Of a DNA stretch of 64,000 bases, positions 34,452 through 43,400 are shown one piece after another. The notes under the pieces are model-generated. The model was not told where the DNA came from. It ran no database searches and saw only the letters and a program-made list of their open reading frames with translations. Made by a program: the position numbers and the translations under genes. The first letter of the stretch is position 1. Each line of letters opens with the position of its first letter. Source of the DNA: Geodermatophilus africanus (GTDB lineage: Bacteria; Actinomycetota; Actinomycetes; Mycobacteriales; Geodermatophilaceae). The stretch is taken from positions 1-64,000 of the forward strand of contig NZ_FNOT01000009.1 of NCBI RefSeq assembly GCF_900107105.1, in the 5' to 3' direction.

Positions 34452-35512
34452 CACCCACGCTGTCGCCGCTGGCGGCCGCGCTGGCCCGCACGGTCGCCGC
34501 CGCCGATCGGGTGCGTGTGCCCGTGGAGACGCTGCGGCAGTCCGCGCTGGCCGCGGACCTGTCGCTGCACGGCGCACCTGATGCCCGCCGGCGGTTGCTT
34601 GCTGCGATCACCGAGCTCGTCGACGCCGGCCACGTCACTCTGCCGGCCGCCGGGAGGACCGGCTGGGAGCCGGCGCCACGGCCTCCGCTGCCGCGCTGGG
34701 TCTCTCGGCCGGCGCCGCCCAAGGCCGCCGCGCCCACGGAGCAGCCGGTGAGCTGGCATGCGGGGCTGTCCTGGGTCCCGGCGTTCACCGCCACGGACCG
34801 GCCCAGCGCCAAGGAACGGGCGCTGCTCCGCGCGGTGAACGCGTTTCTCGGCGCCGGCGGCTCGAAGCTGGTCGTTCCGCTGCGTGAGCGGTCGCTTCAG
34901 CTGACCGGTGACGAGAAGTCCCTCGACGCCCTCAGCCGGGGCCGGCTGTTCTCCTCCGGCCGGCTCACCCTCGAGCTGATCTTGGCGCGGCGCACCAGCC
35001 CGCCTGTCGCCCGGCACCGGATCGGCTGCGGGCCGGTCACGCTGCTGGTCGAGAACTGGTCGACCTACGAGTCGCTGACCGCGACGCTGCCGGCCGACGG
35101 CGAGATCGGGACGGTGGCCTACAGCGCCGGGAACTCCCTGGGCGCGGTCCTCACCGTGCTGGCCGACGATCCGCCGGCCGCGTTGGCGTACTTCGGCGAC
35201 CTCGACGTCCGCGGGCTGGAGATCGCCGCGGCCGGCGCCCGGCTCGTCGACGACCTCGGGTTGCCTCCGCTGCTCCCGGCGGCGGGCCTGTACCGGCTGC
35301 TCATGGACCACGGCCTTCCGGCCGACACCGACGCCGACGTCACCCCCGCGAAGGTGCGCAAAGCCGTCGTCTGGCTGCCGGCCGAGCTGCGCCCTCCGGC
35401 GGAGGCCGTTCTGATGGAGGGCAAGCGGGTCGCTCAGGAGGCGGTCGGCCTGGAGCTGTTGACCGGGACACCAGCCACCGACCTGGCGGCGGTCACCACG
35501 CAACGCCGCTGA
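34448..35512 (+). CDS. jetD: Wadjet-like JetD (TOPRIM nuclease)
   Basis: GTG 34448 overlaps the jetC stop (GTGA). The 354-residue protein has N-terminal winged-helix sequence and a C-terminal TOPRIM domain: the conserved Glu is in LLVENWSTYESL near residue 200, the Gly-Asn turn in AYSAGNSLGAV near 225, and the metal-binding DxD in YFGDLDVRGLEIA near 250. A trailing EGKRVAQEAVGLELL matches the closing helix of the family. The 'YxGDxDxxGxxI' pattern recalls both DUF2220 and DUF2399 JetD proteins. It is the Topo VI/Spo11-related subunit that cuts DNA for the complex. Confidence 0.88.
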   Translation: MTPTLSPLAAALARTVAAADRVRVPVETLRQSALAADLSLHGAPDARRRLLAAITELVDAGHVTLPAAGRTGWEPAPRPPLPRWVSRPAPPKAAAPTEQPVSWHAGLSWVPAFTATDRPSAKERALLRAVNAFLGAGGSKLVVPLRERSLQLTGDEKSLDALSRGRLFSSGRLTLELILARRTSPPVARHRIGCGPVTLLVENWSTYESLTATLPADGEIGTVAYSAGNSLGAVLTVLADDPPAALAYFGDLDVRGLEIAAAGARLVDDLGLPPLLPAAGLYRLLMDHGLPADTDADVTPAKVRKAVVWLPAELRPPAEAVLMEGKRVAQEAVGLELLTGTPATDLAAVTTQRR

Positions 35513-36020
35513 CCGGCAACGCCCGCAGCGGGGTGCACGGCGTGGAGGGAGCCAGCCGACGCCCGGCGGATCAGTGCGTGCTCAGCCGCGGCAAACGTCC
35601 CCCGTCCACGTAGCGCCATTCCACCAGCGCCACTGACCGGGAGTCCCGGGATCGGCGTACCAGCCCGCCGGTGGCAGCGTCGCTGCCGGGAGCGACTGCG
35701 GCGTCTCGGCGGTGTCCGCATGCTGACGGCCGAACAGCCGGCCGAGCAGACCCGCCGGTCGCGGTGCGTCTGCAGCGGCGGCCGCGCGAGGCCTGTTGGT
35801 CTCGGCGCTGTGGCCAGGTTCTGGCGGCGTGGACCGTGCCGCCGGCGGCGCCGGCGCCGGTGCGTGCGAACGCTACTCATGCTGTCGAGATCGGTCCGCG
35901 ATGCCGACAGAAGCTCGGGACCCTCTCTGGACGCCGCGGTGGTGCCGCCGCGCTTCCGCGCCGTCTGAGGCCTCTGCGGGGCCGCGACACACCTCGTACG
36001 GCGCGCACGCCGTGACGTGA
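35513..36020. other. 508-bp stretch between jetD and the Abi_C gene
   Basis: Open frames here are Arg/Pro/Ala-rich in every reading and carry no family, ribosome site or conserved motif. It separates the 3' end of the Wadjet operon from a convergent gene. Probably non-coding or decayed. Confidence 0.45.
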
Positions 36021-37023
36021 TCAGCTGGGCTCGGACGCCGCGGCCGCGTCCATGGCGACCAAGAGGCGCGTGACGGCCGGCTGCAGCTCAGCGCTGAGGC
36101 GCCTCCGCTCACGCTCGAGCGCCGCCATCGTGGCCGCGGGGTCGAACGGGCCGTTGCGCCACCGCGTGATCCACGAGGCTGAGTCCGCCTTCTCTGCGAG
36201 GTCGTTCACCGCCGCGGCCGCGCGCGTGCTCGGCACGGGCGTGAGTACGTCGACCAGCCTCGGCACGTAGGCGTCGAGGAGGCCGAGCTGACCGCCGTAG
36301 GTGATGACCATGCCTTCCACGAGGCCGAGGCGGTAGTCGACGGGGAACGCGTCGAGGTCGGACGAGACAGTCGCCGGGTTCAGCCCGACGTCCCAGGCGT
36401 TGCCGAACCCGCCGGCTGCCTCGTGGCCGAAGGCGACTCCGATCGCATGCTGGACGTCCTTCGGCTGTTCCGGAAGCAGCACCTCCTCGAAGACCGTCCG
36501 CAGGCGCTCACGTTGCGCGCCTCCGGCCAGCTCCGTCAGCAGCCGGGTGGGGTACTTCGCCATTAGATGTCCCAGTCGGCGCAGCGCCCACCGGCTCCAG
36601 AGCATCGCCGCGTCGCCGGCGATCTCTGCCATCTCGTCGTCGATGTCCGAGATGCGAGCCCGACCATGACCGGTCCCGACCCGGTTTGCGCATGACGTTG
36701 GCCCTGGTGGCGATGTTCTGCGCGGCTCCGGCGATGACCTTGACCTCCGGGGAGGAGCTGATGTTCTTCCCCGCGGCCCGCTCCAGCGCCTTCTGAGCCG
36801 CGAAGATCACGCCGTTGAAGTCCTCCTTGTCGCCTACCGGTCGCTCGGTCGCGTCGAGGACACAGCGGGCCACGCACTCGACGAGCTCCTTCGCCGCACC
36901 CACGACTGCCGGCCGGTCCTCGGCCAGCACGGCATCGGCAAGCCGCCTGCGGTAATACTCGACCGCGTCCCACGCCTCCGACGTCAGACCGTCCGGCCGC
37001 ACCAGCTCGAACCTCACGGGCAC
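36021..37023 (-). pseudogene. Abi_C-domain abortive-infection protein, frameshifted
   Basis: From GTG 37023 the first 110 residues (EYYRRRLADAVLAEDRPAVV, ARCVLDATERPVGDKEDF) lead to NIATRANVMR. The next expected block, RNRVGTGHGRAR, is the Abi_C signature (cf. LRN-YGTGHG). It is intact but in another frame, which continues ISDIDDEMAEIAGDAAMLWS to the stop at 36021. The break is at an A-run (T-run 36685-36687, plus strand), consistent with one inserted base. The joined protein would be about 333 residues. A sequencing slip in the homopolymer is possible; otherwise the gene is inactive or needs frameshifting. Confidence 0.75.
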
Positions 37024-37042
37024 CCAGCCCGGAGCCCGGCGC

Positions 37043-37774
37043 TCATGCCGTTGCCGTCACGGCGGTGATCGGACGTACCAGCGGTTGCGCTCTGGGCAGG
37101 TCGGCCGGCGTGAACAGCGCCAGATCGGCCGGGTTCTTGCGGTCCCGCACGAGCAGCACGGGCACGACCCCGGCCTCCTGGTTGCCGAGAGCGGCGACGA
37201 GCTGATCGACGGCCGCCTGCGTCGACGTGGTCGGCTTCACCTCTGCAGCTGGTGCCGTCGGCCCGAACTCGGCCAGATCGGCGACGGTCGTGCCGGTGAA
37301 GGTCACGGGGCCGTCGTCGTGCAACGCCAGCCAGCGCGCGACCTGCTCGGCCGTGAACAGCTGCCAGTCCCCGCTGGCTGCCTTGTAGGGCGCCTGGCTG
37401 AAGTCGCGGGCGATGAGGTCCTGCAGCGCGGCGTGGACCGGCATGTCCGCCCTGACCTGATGAGCCGGGACGGCAAGGTCACCGATCCGCGGCGGCTGGT
37501 TGCTGAGCCGGCTGGTGACGATGCGCAGCAGCTCGACCAGTGCGCCGGTGGGGACAGCGAGCGGCACGTTGCCCGGCAGCAGGGTGCTGTGGGTCAGAGC
37601 GTTGCGGATCTTGCGCGCGCCGTCGAGTTGACTGTGCTCGCCGGGGCCGATCTCGCCGCGGCGGCGCAGTTCGGCGAGGGCGGCGTCGGTGTCCCGGGCG
37701 CCGGTGCTCTGGCGGGCGAGGGTCTCGAGGTAGCGCCAGGCGGCGTCGAAGGCGTCGAGGTCGCTGCTGGCCAT
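37043..37774 (-). CDS. HEPN/CBS-like protein
   Basis: ATG 37774 begins MASSDLDAFDAAWRYLETLA; longer in-frame starts add low-quality sequence. Of 243 residues, the first 75 are helical and contain GARKIRNALTHST (R-N-x-x-x-H near residue 58), the HEPN ribonuclease-type motif. The second part reads VRADMPVHAALQDLIARDFS then FTAEQVARWLALHDDGPVTF, the pattern of CBS domains, and the C-terminus has strands with VVPVLLVRDRKNPADLALFT. It is divergent from the zinc-ribbon nuclease (82-bp gap) and 19 bases upstream of the Abi_C gene on the same strand. A stress- or ligand-sensing RNase toxin is the leading guess. Confidence 0.6.
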   Translation of the reverse strand: MASSDLDAFDAAWRYLETLARQSTGARDTDAALAELRRRGEIGPGEHSQLDGARKIRNALTHSTLLPGNVPLAVPTGALVELLRIVTSRLSNQPPRIGDLAVPAHQVRADMPVHAALQDLIARDFSQAPYKAASGDWQLFTAEQVARWLALHDDGPVTFTGTTVADLAEFGPTAPAAEVKPTTSTQAAVDQLVAALGNQEAGVVPVLLVRDRKNPADLALFTPADLPRAQPLVRPITAVTATA

Positions 37775-37856
37775 GCTCGGACTGTAGGTCGACGGCTGCG
37801 GCCCCGGTGCCGTCGTGCGGGGCGGACTGTCGGCCCCGGCCGGTAGGTAGAGGAAC

Positions 37857-39842
37857 ATGTCCGCTGACGAGCGCCGTCGCGGCCGGAGTCTCCCACTGAC
37901 CGGCCGGCGCGGCTGGAAGCACGGCACCGTCGCCGATCACCCGCATCTGGCGGCGCAGTTCGACGTCGCGGCCAACGGTGGCCGCACTCCCGATCAGGTC
38001 AACGCTGGCACCCCGGAGAAGCTGTCGTGGGCGTGCCCGGCCGCCCCGGATCACCGCTGGCAGGCCTCGGGCGCCAACCGTGTCCGTGGCACCGGCTGCC
38101 CGGCCTGCACCGGCCAGCAGGTCTCAGTGACCAACAACCTGGCCCGCCATCGGGAGGTGGCCGCTCAGTTCGACATCGAGGCCAACGACGGCGTCACCCC
38201 CGACCAGGTGCTGGCCGGTACGCACAGGAGGTACTGGTGGGTCTGCCCGGCCGCCGACGACCACCGCTGGCAGGCGCCGGTCGCGGAACGGGTCGCCGGC
38301 GCCGGGTGTCCGGCCTGCATCGGCCGGCAGGTGACGCTGAGCAACAGCCTGGCGGCCCATCCGGGAGTGGTCGCGCAGTACGACGTGGAGGCGAACGGCG
38401 GCCGCCCCACGACCGCGGTGCTGGCCACCACGCAGGTGAAGCTGTGGTGGGCCTGCTCGGTCGCACCCGACCACCGGTGGCAGGCCACCGGCCTCAACCG
38501 GGTCCGTGGCGGCACCGGCTGCCCCGCGTGCGCCGGCCTGCAGCCGTCGGTCACCAACAACCTGGCCCGGTTTCCGAAGGTCGCTGCGCAGCTCGACGTC
38601 GCGCGGAACGGCGGCCGCACCCCGGAGGAGATCGTCGCCGCCACCGACGAGAAGCTGTGGTGGATGTGCCCGGTCGCCGACGATCACCGGTGGCGGACGA
38701 AGGGCTACGACCGCGTGCGGAAGAACAGCGGCTGCCCGGCCTGCGCCGGGCGGCAGGCGTCGATCACCAACAGCCTGGCCGCCCGGTTCCCCGAGCTGGC
38801 CGAGCAGTTCGACGTCACCGCCAACGGCACGACTTCCGACCTGGTCGTCGCCACGACGAGCGAGCTGCTGTGGTGGGCCTGCCCCGTCGCGCCCGACCAC
38901 CGCTGGCGGGCCCGGGGTGCGGCACGGGTCGCCGGGACGGGGTGCCCGGCGTGCTTCGGCCGGCAGGTGTCGATCACCAACAGTCTGGCCAACCACCCTC
39001 ACCTCGCCGCGCAGTTCGACGTCGTCGCGAACGGAGGCCGCACCCCCGACCGGATCGTGGCCGGTACTCCCGAGAAGCTGTGGTGGATGTGCCCGGTCGC
39101 GCCCGACCACCGCTGGGCCGCCTCCGGCGACAGCCGAGTGCGCTCGCGGTCGGGCTGCCCGGCTTGCGCCGGCCTTCAGGCCTCGACCACCAACAGCCTG
39201 GCCAACCACCCCGAGCTCGCCGCCCAGTTCGACGTCGTCGCGAACGGCTTCACCCCCGAGCAGGTCGTCGCCGGGACCAACCGCAAGCTGTGGTGGATCT
39301 GTCGCGACAACCCCGACCATCGGTGGGCGGCCACCGGCGTCAACCGGGTCAAGGGGCGCGGCTGCCCGTCGTGCGCGGTGGTCGCGGTGTCCATCCGGGA
39401 GGTCCGCCTCGCCGCGGAGCTCGCCGCGGTGTTCCTCGGTCTCGACGTCGAGGACCGCCGCGTCGTGCTGCCCGGGCGGCGGGCGGTGGAGGCCGACGTC
39501 CTCGACCGGCAGCGCCGGCTGATCGTGGAGTACGACGGCGAGTACTGGCACGCCGGGGAGGCGAAGGAGCAGCGGGACCGCGAGAAGACCACTGTGCTGA
39601 CCGAGGCGGGGTACACGGTCATCCGGGTCCGGGAGGCCGCGCTGAGCGCACTCACTGCCGCCGACATCGTGATCCGCGAGGACGACCCGATCCACGTCGT
39701 CACCGCCGCCGTCCTCGACCGGGTCGCCGAGCTCCGCCCGGACCTGCTGACCGCCGCGCAGGCGGACGCCTACCGGCGCCACGGCCGTCCGCTGGCGAGC
39801 GCCGAAGCCGAGGCCCGGTTGGCGGAGCTGCGCTCCCGGTGA
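37857..39842 (+). CDS. seven-repeat zinc-ribbon protein with C-terminal PD-(D/E)XK/Vsr-like nuclease
   Basis: ATG 37857 has an AGAGGA site. The 661-residue protein carries seven tandem repeats of about 70 residues (roughly 25-520), each AAQFDV-ANGG, then LWW-CP-APDHRW, then GCPAC and a SITNSLA link: the DUF4379 treble-clef zinc fold, with a CP...GCPAC metal site. The C-terminus (540-625) reads RRAVEADVLDRQRRLIVEYD, then GEYWHAGE, then VLTEAGYTVIRVRE, a Vsr/REase-fold core with D, E/YDG and RVRE. Such proteins are predicted restriction-like defence nucleases. The zinc repeats probably read DNA. Confidence 0.85.
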   Translation: MSADERRRGRSLPLTGRRGWKHGTVADHPHLAAQFDVAANGGRTPDQVNAGTPEKLSWACPAAPDHRWQASGANRVRGTGCPACTGQQVSVTNNLARHREVAAQFDIEANDGVTPDQVLAGTHRRYWWVCPAADDHRWQAPVAERVAGAGCPACIGRQVTLSNSLAAHPGVVAQYDVEANGGRPTTAVLATTQVKLWWACSVAPDHRWQATGLNRVRGGTGCPACAGLQPSVTNNLARFPKVAAQLDVARNGGRTPEEIVAATDEKLWWMCPVADDHRWRTKGYDRVRKNSGCPACAGRQASITNSLAARFPELAEQFDVTANGTTSDLVVATTSELLWWACPVAPDHRWRARGAARVAGTGCPACFGRQVSITNSLANHPHLAAQFDVVANGGRTPDRIVAGTPEKLWWMCPVAPDHRWAASGDSRVRSRSGCPACAGLQASTTNSLANHPELAAQFDVVANGFTPEQVVAGTNRKLWWICRDNPDHRWAATGVNRVKGRGCPSCAVVAVSIREVRLAAELAAVFLGLDVEDRRVVLPGRRAVEADVLDRQRRLIVEYDGEYWHAGEAKEQRDREKTTVLTEAGYTVIRVREAALSALTAADIVIREDDPIHVVTAAVLDRVAELRPDLLTAAQADAYRRHGRPLASAEAEARLAELRSR

Positions 39843-39851
39843 CCGCTGCGG

Positions 39852-40763
39852 TCAGGCCGCCGAGCGGGCGGGCCCGCGGAACACCTGGGCCGTGTGCCAT
39901 CCACGGTGGTGGCCGGCCACCGGAGCCGTTCCCGGCTGGGGCGGTAGCAGCGGCGCCCCAGCCAGCTGGAGGACCTGGGTCCGCGCCGACGTCGTCCGCC
40001 CGACGAAGTGCTGCGACACCATGACCGTGCCGTCCTCGCCGAGGCCCAGCACGCCCCGGTCGAGCAGCCGGTGGTGCAGCGCGCACAGCGCGAGCCCATT
40101 GTCGACGGTGCTCGGGCCGCCGATGTTCCACCAGCGCACGTGCGCGGCCTCCAGCCCCACGGCCTCCCCACCGAGCCAGCCGTCGAAGCCGCACATGGCA
40201 CAGCGGTACTCGTAGGCCACCAGCACCGCGCTGCGGAACGCCGGATCGCGGCGTGCACGGCCGTGATCGCGGCCCGCGATCGGGATCGGGGTGTCGGACT
40301 CGAGGGCCAAGCCGGTGCGGGCGGCGAGGTCGTCGTGCAGGGACGCGGGGAAGTTGGCGTCCAGCAGGGTGTGCGCGACGGTGACGAGCAGGTCGGGGTC
40401 GGCGACCAGCGCGTCCTCGAAGGTCGGCTCCAGCCGGCCCATCGCCCCGGCGGCGCGCAGCTTGGCCACGGAGGTGTCCAGCGGGCGCGCGTCGGCGCCG
40501 GTGGCGTCGGTGATGGTCCATAGCCCGTCGCTGGTCAGGTGGTGGAACGGGAACTCCGGGTGGTAGCTGGTCCGCGGTGGGCCGAAGTCCCGCAAGAGCC
40601 CCCGGACCGGCACCTCCAGATCGGCGAAGGTCACCGGGCCGGTCCGTCCGGCCTGTACGCGCCCGAGCATCCACAGGAGCAGCAGCGGCTTGTGCGGCGC
40701 ACGCTGCCCGTCCCGGACCCAGGTGCGGATACCGCGGACCTGCTCGACCCACCGCTCCGTCAC
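39852..40763 (-). CDS. ScoMcrA/SprMcrA-like HNH endonuclease
   Basis: GTG 40763 (alternative GTG 40784) gives 303 residues. The N-terminal half has RAPHKPLLLLWMLGRVQAGR near residue 20 and YHPEFPFHHLTSDGLW near 70, the sulfur-binding-domain hallmark of phosphorothioate-recognising McrA-type enzymes. The HNH part reads YRCAMCGFDGWLGG, AHVRWWNIGGPSTVDNGLAL, CALHHRLLDRGVLGL (residues 185-240) with two zinc-binding Cys pairs and the catalytic His. The family cuts DNA carrying phosphorothioate modification made by Dnd proteins. No dnd genes are in the window, so the cell probably lacks that mark. It ends 9 bases from the converging zinc-ribbon nuclease. Confidence 0.85.
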   Translation of the reverse strand: MTERWVEQVRGIRTWVRDGQRAPHKPLLLLWMLGRVQAGRTGPVTFADLEVPVRGLLRDFGPPRTSYHPEFPFHHLTSDGLWTITDATGADARPLDTSVAKLRAAGAMGRLEPTFEDALVADPDLLVTVAHTLLDANFPASLHDDLAARTGLALESDTPIPIAGRDHGRARRDPAFRSAVLVAYEYRCAMCGFDGWLGGEAVGLEAAHVRWWNIGGPSTVDNGLALCALHHRLLDRGVLGLGEDGTVMVSQHFVGRTTSARTQVLQLAGAPLLPPQPGTAPVAGHHRGWHTAQVFRGPARSAA

Positions 40764-40940
40764 CGGTCCATCGTGCCCGCTCACGACCGCCGATTCGTGG
40801 AGGCGGCGAGTCCGAAGCCGGGCGCCGAATGTCACCTGTCACCTATCCGGGTCCATGGCGTTCCTATTGCGGCCAGCCGGCAACGGCGTGTGGCGCGCTG
40901 CTCACGGCTCACGAGCGCGGCCATCCGCGCCTAGGAGAGG

Positions 40941-41321
40941 ATGATCCGCGTGGGGTTCTTCGAAAGCTTGTTCAGCCGTGGCAGCTCATCACCTAGGCCC
41001 GGGTCGGGGCGCGAACCGTGCCCTGCGTGCGGGTCGCCGTTGAACGAAGACGTTGGTCTGGACGGGCGGGGTGAGGGGCGTTTCGAGTGCTCGAACCGCC
41101 AGTGCAACGAGGGCGTCTTCTACCGCGTAGACGATGGAACGATCGTCAGTACCTGGGAGATACGAAGCTCTGGCGGGGGGAGCTGCGAGAGCTGCCAGTC
41201 GTCCCTCAGCGGGGCGGTCATGACCGATGCCTGGGAAGACGGCGGCAACTCAGACGCCTACGTGACCTGTCCGCGGTGCGGCCACCACAACATCAAGTAC
41301 GGGTACGGCGGAGACGACTAG
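40941..41321 (+). CDS. double zinc-ribbon hypothetical protein
   Basis: ATG 40941 gives 126 residues, but the AGGAGAGG ribosome site is too close to it; GTG 40950 (VGFFESLFSRG) is better spaced and may be the true start. Two CxxC...CxxC zinc ribbons are visible: CPACGSP with CSNRQC near residues 28-55, and CESCQSS with CPRCGHHN near 81-115. Zinc ribbons of this kind bind nucleic acid or proteins. It converges on the PD-(D/E)XK gene. No family recognised. Confidence 0.6.
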   Translation: MIRVGFFESLFSRGSSSPRPGSGREPCPACGSPLNEDVGLDGRGEGRFECSNRQCNEGVFYRVDDGTIVSTWEIRSSGGGSCESCQSSLSGAVMTDAWEDGGNSDAYVTCPRCGHHNIKYGYGGDD

Positions 41322-41344
41322 GCGGCGCTAGCTCGCCGCACTGC

Positions 41345-42481
41345 TCAAGCCGGACCGCCTGAGTCCTCGTCGGCCAGCTCCGCATCCGCCATCCCGTCAA
41401 GCACCTCTGTACTGGCGTCGTTCGTGACCAAGCCCGGCAGCAGTGCGGTCACCCGTTCGATCTGCCGCGCGATGTGGTCGATGACCGCATCCTCCTCGGC
41501 ACCCGGCAACAGATCGATGGCGACGTCGACGAACAGCCTGCGCCGGAACACCCGGCTGCGTTCGGCTTGGAGGGGAGCGAGGGCAGCGTGCACCACCGCC
41601 GGCGGCGGGCTGCCGTTGTAGCCCACCTGCAGCCACAACGGGGTCGCACGGTCCTCCGCCCAGCGGATCGCGGACATACGCAGCAGGCAGGAGACGTCGG
41701 AAAGGCCGAAGAAGCGGCCCCACCACTCGACGCCGGCGCGGGCGCCGCCGCGGCCGAAGCGCGTAGTGCCCGGCGTCGCCGTCCCGGAGGCGATCAGCCG
41801 GTCGACGGCCTTGTTGATCAGGCCGGTGTACTGGCGCAGCCGCACGGCGACCGATCCGCTGAGCTCCTCGGGTGCAAGCGGATGGAAAGCCTGACTGTCC
41901 ATGCGATCACATAGCCCGCGCAGCTGGTCGAGGTTGGCGACCGCGGCGCGATCGCCGGCTGTCACGGCGGCCTCGGCGAGCACCGCCAACAGGGACCGCC
42001 AGCTGGTCATCGCCAGAACGTGCCCGTCCGCAGCGGTCACAGCGCGGAACTCACCGGCCGGTGCAGCGGGGTCGGTGAGTTTGGCCCGGCTGAGCACCTC
42101 GGTCCAGAGCAGCTCCAGCCGCATGGCCGGGACGACGAACAGGAGTAGCCCCGGCCGGTCGGCCGGCAGCCGCCGGAGGTAGCTGACCGGCTGGTTCGCG
42201 GTGAGGCCTGCGTGGAACTTCGCCTCCACCAGCAGCGGAGTGCTGCCGTCTTCGGCGACACCGGCCAGGTCGGGGATCGAGCCATCTTCCCCGGTCGACT
42301 GGACGTCGTAGTGAAGGCCGACGGGCAGTTCCGCGGCACGACGTAGGTGAAGCTCTAGCGCCCGGGCGGTCGCCGGCGAGCTGCTCAACACGTAGTGCAG
42401 AGCGTCGGTGGCCACGTTCTCCGGGTGCGCGGCCAGCCGGGTCACCAGGTAGCCGAACATGCCGGGAGCGTCGGGCGGCAT
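41345..42481 (-). CDS. PD-(D/E)XK nuclease-superfamily protein
   Basis: ATG 42481 has a GGAG site upstream and begins MPPDAPGMFGYLVTRLAA. The 378-residue protein shows a nuclease core early: DGSIPDLAGVAEDG near residue 68 and PLLVEAKFHAGLTANQPVSY near 84, i.e. Asp, then E-x-K, with a following Q...Y helix as in restriction endonucleases. The remaining 280 residues are helical with conserved Trp/Gly segments (GRGGARAGVEWWGRFFGLSD) of unknown fold. The layout resembles stand-alone defence nucleases with their own sensor domain. Confidence 0.75.
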   Translation of the reverse strand: MPPDAPGMFGYLVTRLAAHPENVATDALHYVLSSSPATARALELHLRRAAELPVGLHYDVQSTGEDGSIPDLAGVAEDGSTPLLVEAKFHAGLTANQPVSYLRRLPADRPGLLLFVVPAMRLELLWTEVLSRAKLTDPAAPAGEFRAVTAADGHVLAMTSWRSLLAVLAEAAVTAGDRAAVANLDQLRGLCDRMDSQAFHPLAPEELSGSVAVRLRQYTGLINKAVDRLIASGTATPGTTRFGRGGARAGVEWWGRFFGLSDVSCLLRMSAIRWAEDRATPLWLQVGYNGSPPPAVVHAALAPLQAERSRVFRRRLFVDVAIDLLPGAEEDAVIDHIARQIERVTALLPGLVTNDASTEVLDGMADAELADEDSGGPA

Positions 42482-42715
42482 CGTCACAGGAGTCTCCAGG
42501 AGCGGTCGTGCCGCTCTGCGGCGGCGAGAGTCGCAGCAGTCTGCCTGGGTCGGACGGTCGCCACCGGCACCCACGCCGAGGTCAGCGGGGGGCGACTGAG
42601 TCCGCGCTGCCACCCAGCCCACCGCGGCGGCGGTATGCCAATCGCTGTTCCCTGGTACCGGCCGGGTGTAGGTCGTGGCCGGGCAGTCGTGTACCGCAGC
42701 CTCGCCAAAGACGGC

Positions 42716-42749
42716 CAGCGCCCCCACCGGCTGGGCGGTGGGGGCGCTG
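42716..42749 (-). terminator. intrinsic terminator of the secreted-protein gene
   Basis: CAGCGCCCCCACCG and CGGTGGGGGCGCTG are perfect 14-bp arms around GCTGGG. The hairpin lies 19 bases past the stop codon of the gene at 42768-43328 on the minus strand. On that strand it is followed by a short T-rich stretch (TCTTT). Confidence 0.8.
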
Positions 42750-42767
42750 CATCCCCAGGCGGTGTCG

Positions 42768-43328
42768 TCAGAACGTCGGGTGATTGCTGATCCGCTCCCC
42801 ACAGAGCGTGACCTCGTCGGAGTAGTACGGGTGCAGGGTGTACTCCTCCTCGGTGCTGACCGGCTGGGAGACCGTCACGCCACCGCGGCTGGCGGAGACC
42901 GAGCCGCTGTCCACGCGCTCGAGCACGTAGTCCTCAACGACGGCGCGGTAGGTGCCGCATTCCTCCGGCAGTACTCCGCTGACGCTCACCCAGCCGTCCT
43001 GCCGCGAGATCCAACCGCCGGCGACGTCCTCCCATCCGTCGCCGAAGAAGCCGCCGACGTACCGCTCGATCTTGAAGTAGGTGTCACACCGGGCAGTGGG
43101 GCAGGAGTCGTCCATGAGGGCCCATGCCTCGACGGTTTGCCCACCCTCGGCGCTTACCGGAGCGTAGGGCCCTCCCTCGGGCTGGCTTGCCTGGGCCGCG
43201 GTGGTCCCTGTCGTGACGGCGAAGGCCGCCGGCAGGGCGACAGCACCCGCCAGCCACTTGGTCCGGCGGCGCCCCGGCATCCCGTGCGCACGGTGCTTGG
43301 GGGAGTGGGTCAGTGATCGGTCGCTCAT
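42768..43328 (-). CDS. secreted hypothetical protein, 186 residues
   Basis: ATG 43328 has an AGGAGC ribosome site. Residues 20-48 are a signal peptide (RRTKWLAGAVALPAAFAVTT then TTAAQA). The mature part is acidic with four cysteines in pairs (SCPTARCD and a later GVLPEECG and TLCGERI), and a strand-rich body (YFKIERYVGGFFGDGWEDVA). No family recognised. It is divergent from the membrane XRE regulator at 43478 with a 149-base shared promoter region, so the regulator may control it. Confidence 0.75.
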   Translation of the reverse strand: MSDRSLTHSPKHRAHGMPGRRRTKWLAGAVALPAAFAVTTGTTAAQASQPEGGPYAPVSAEGGQTVEAWALMDDSCPTARCDTYFKIERYVGGFFGDGWEDVAGGWISRQDGWVSVSGVLPEECGTYRAVVEDYVLERVDSGSVSASRGGVTVSQPVSTEEEYTLHPYYSDEVTLCGERISNHPTF

Positions 43329-43400
43329 GGGTGCGCTCCTGTCGTCAGGCTTGCTGTCCCTGCGACTGCAGCACGTCGTCGACCTTGCCTTCTACGCTAA

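Noticed and set aside
35671..36015. Plus-strand 114-codon frame after jetD
   Set aside because: Arg/Pro/Ala-rich in a way seen in all frames here, without start signal or conserved motif.
37930..39400. Regular 210-base repeats that might look like a CRISPR or satellite array
   Set aside because: The units are in-frame zinc-ribbon protein repeats of one gene and vary at third codon positions. No CRISPR repeats and no cas genes were seen in the window.
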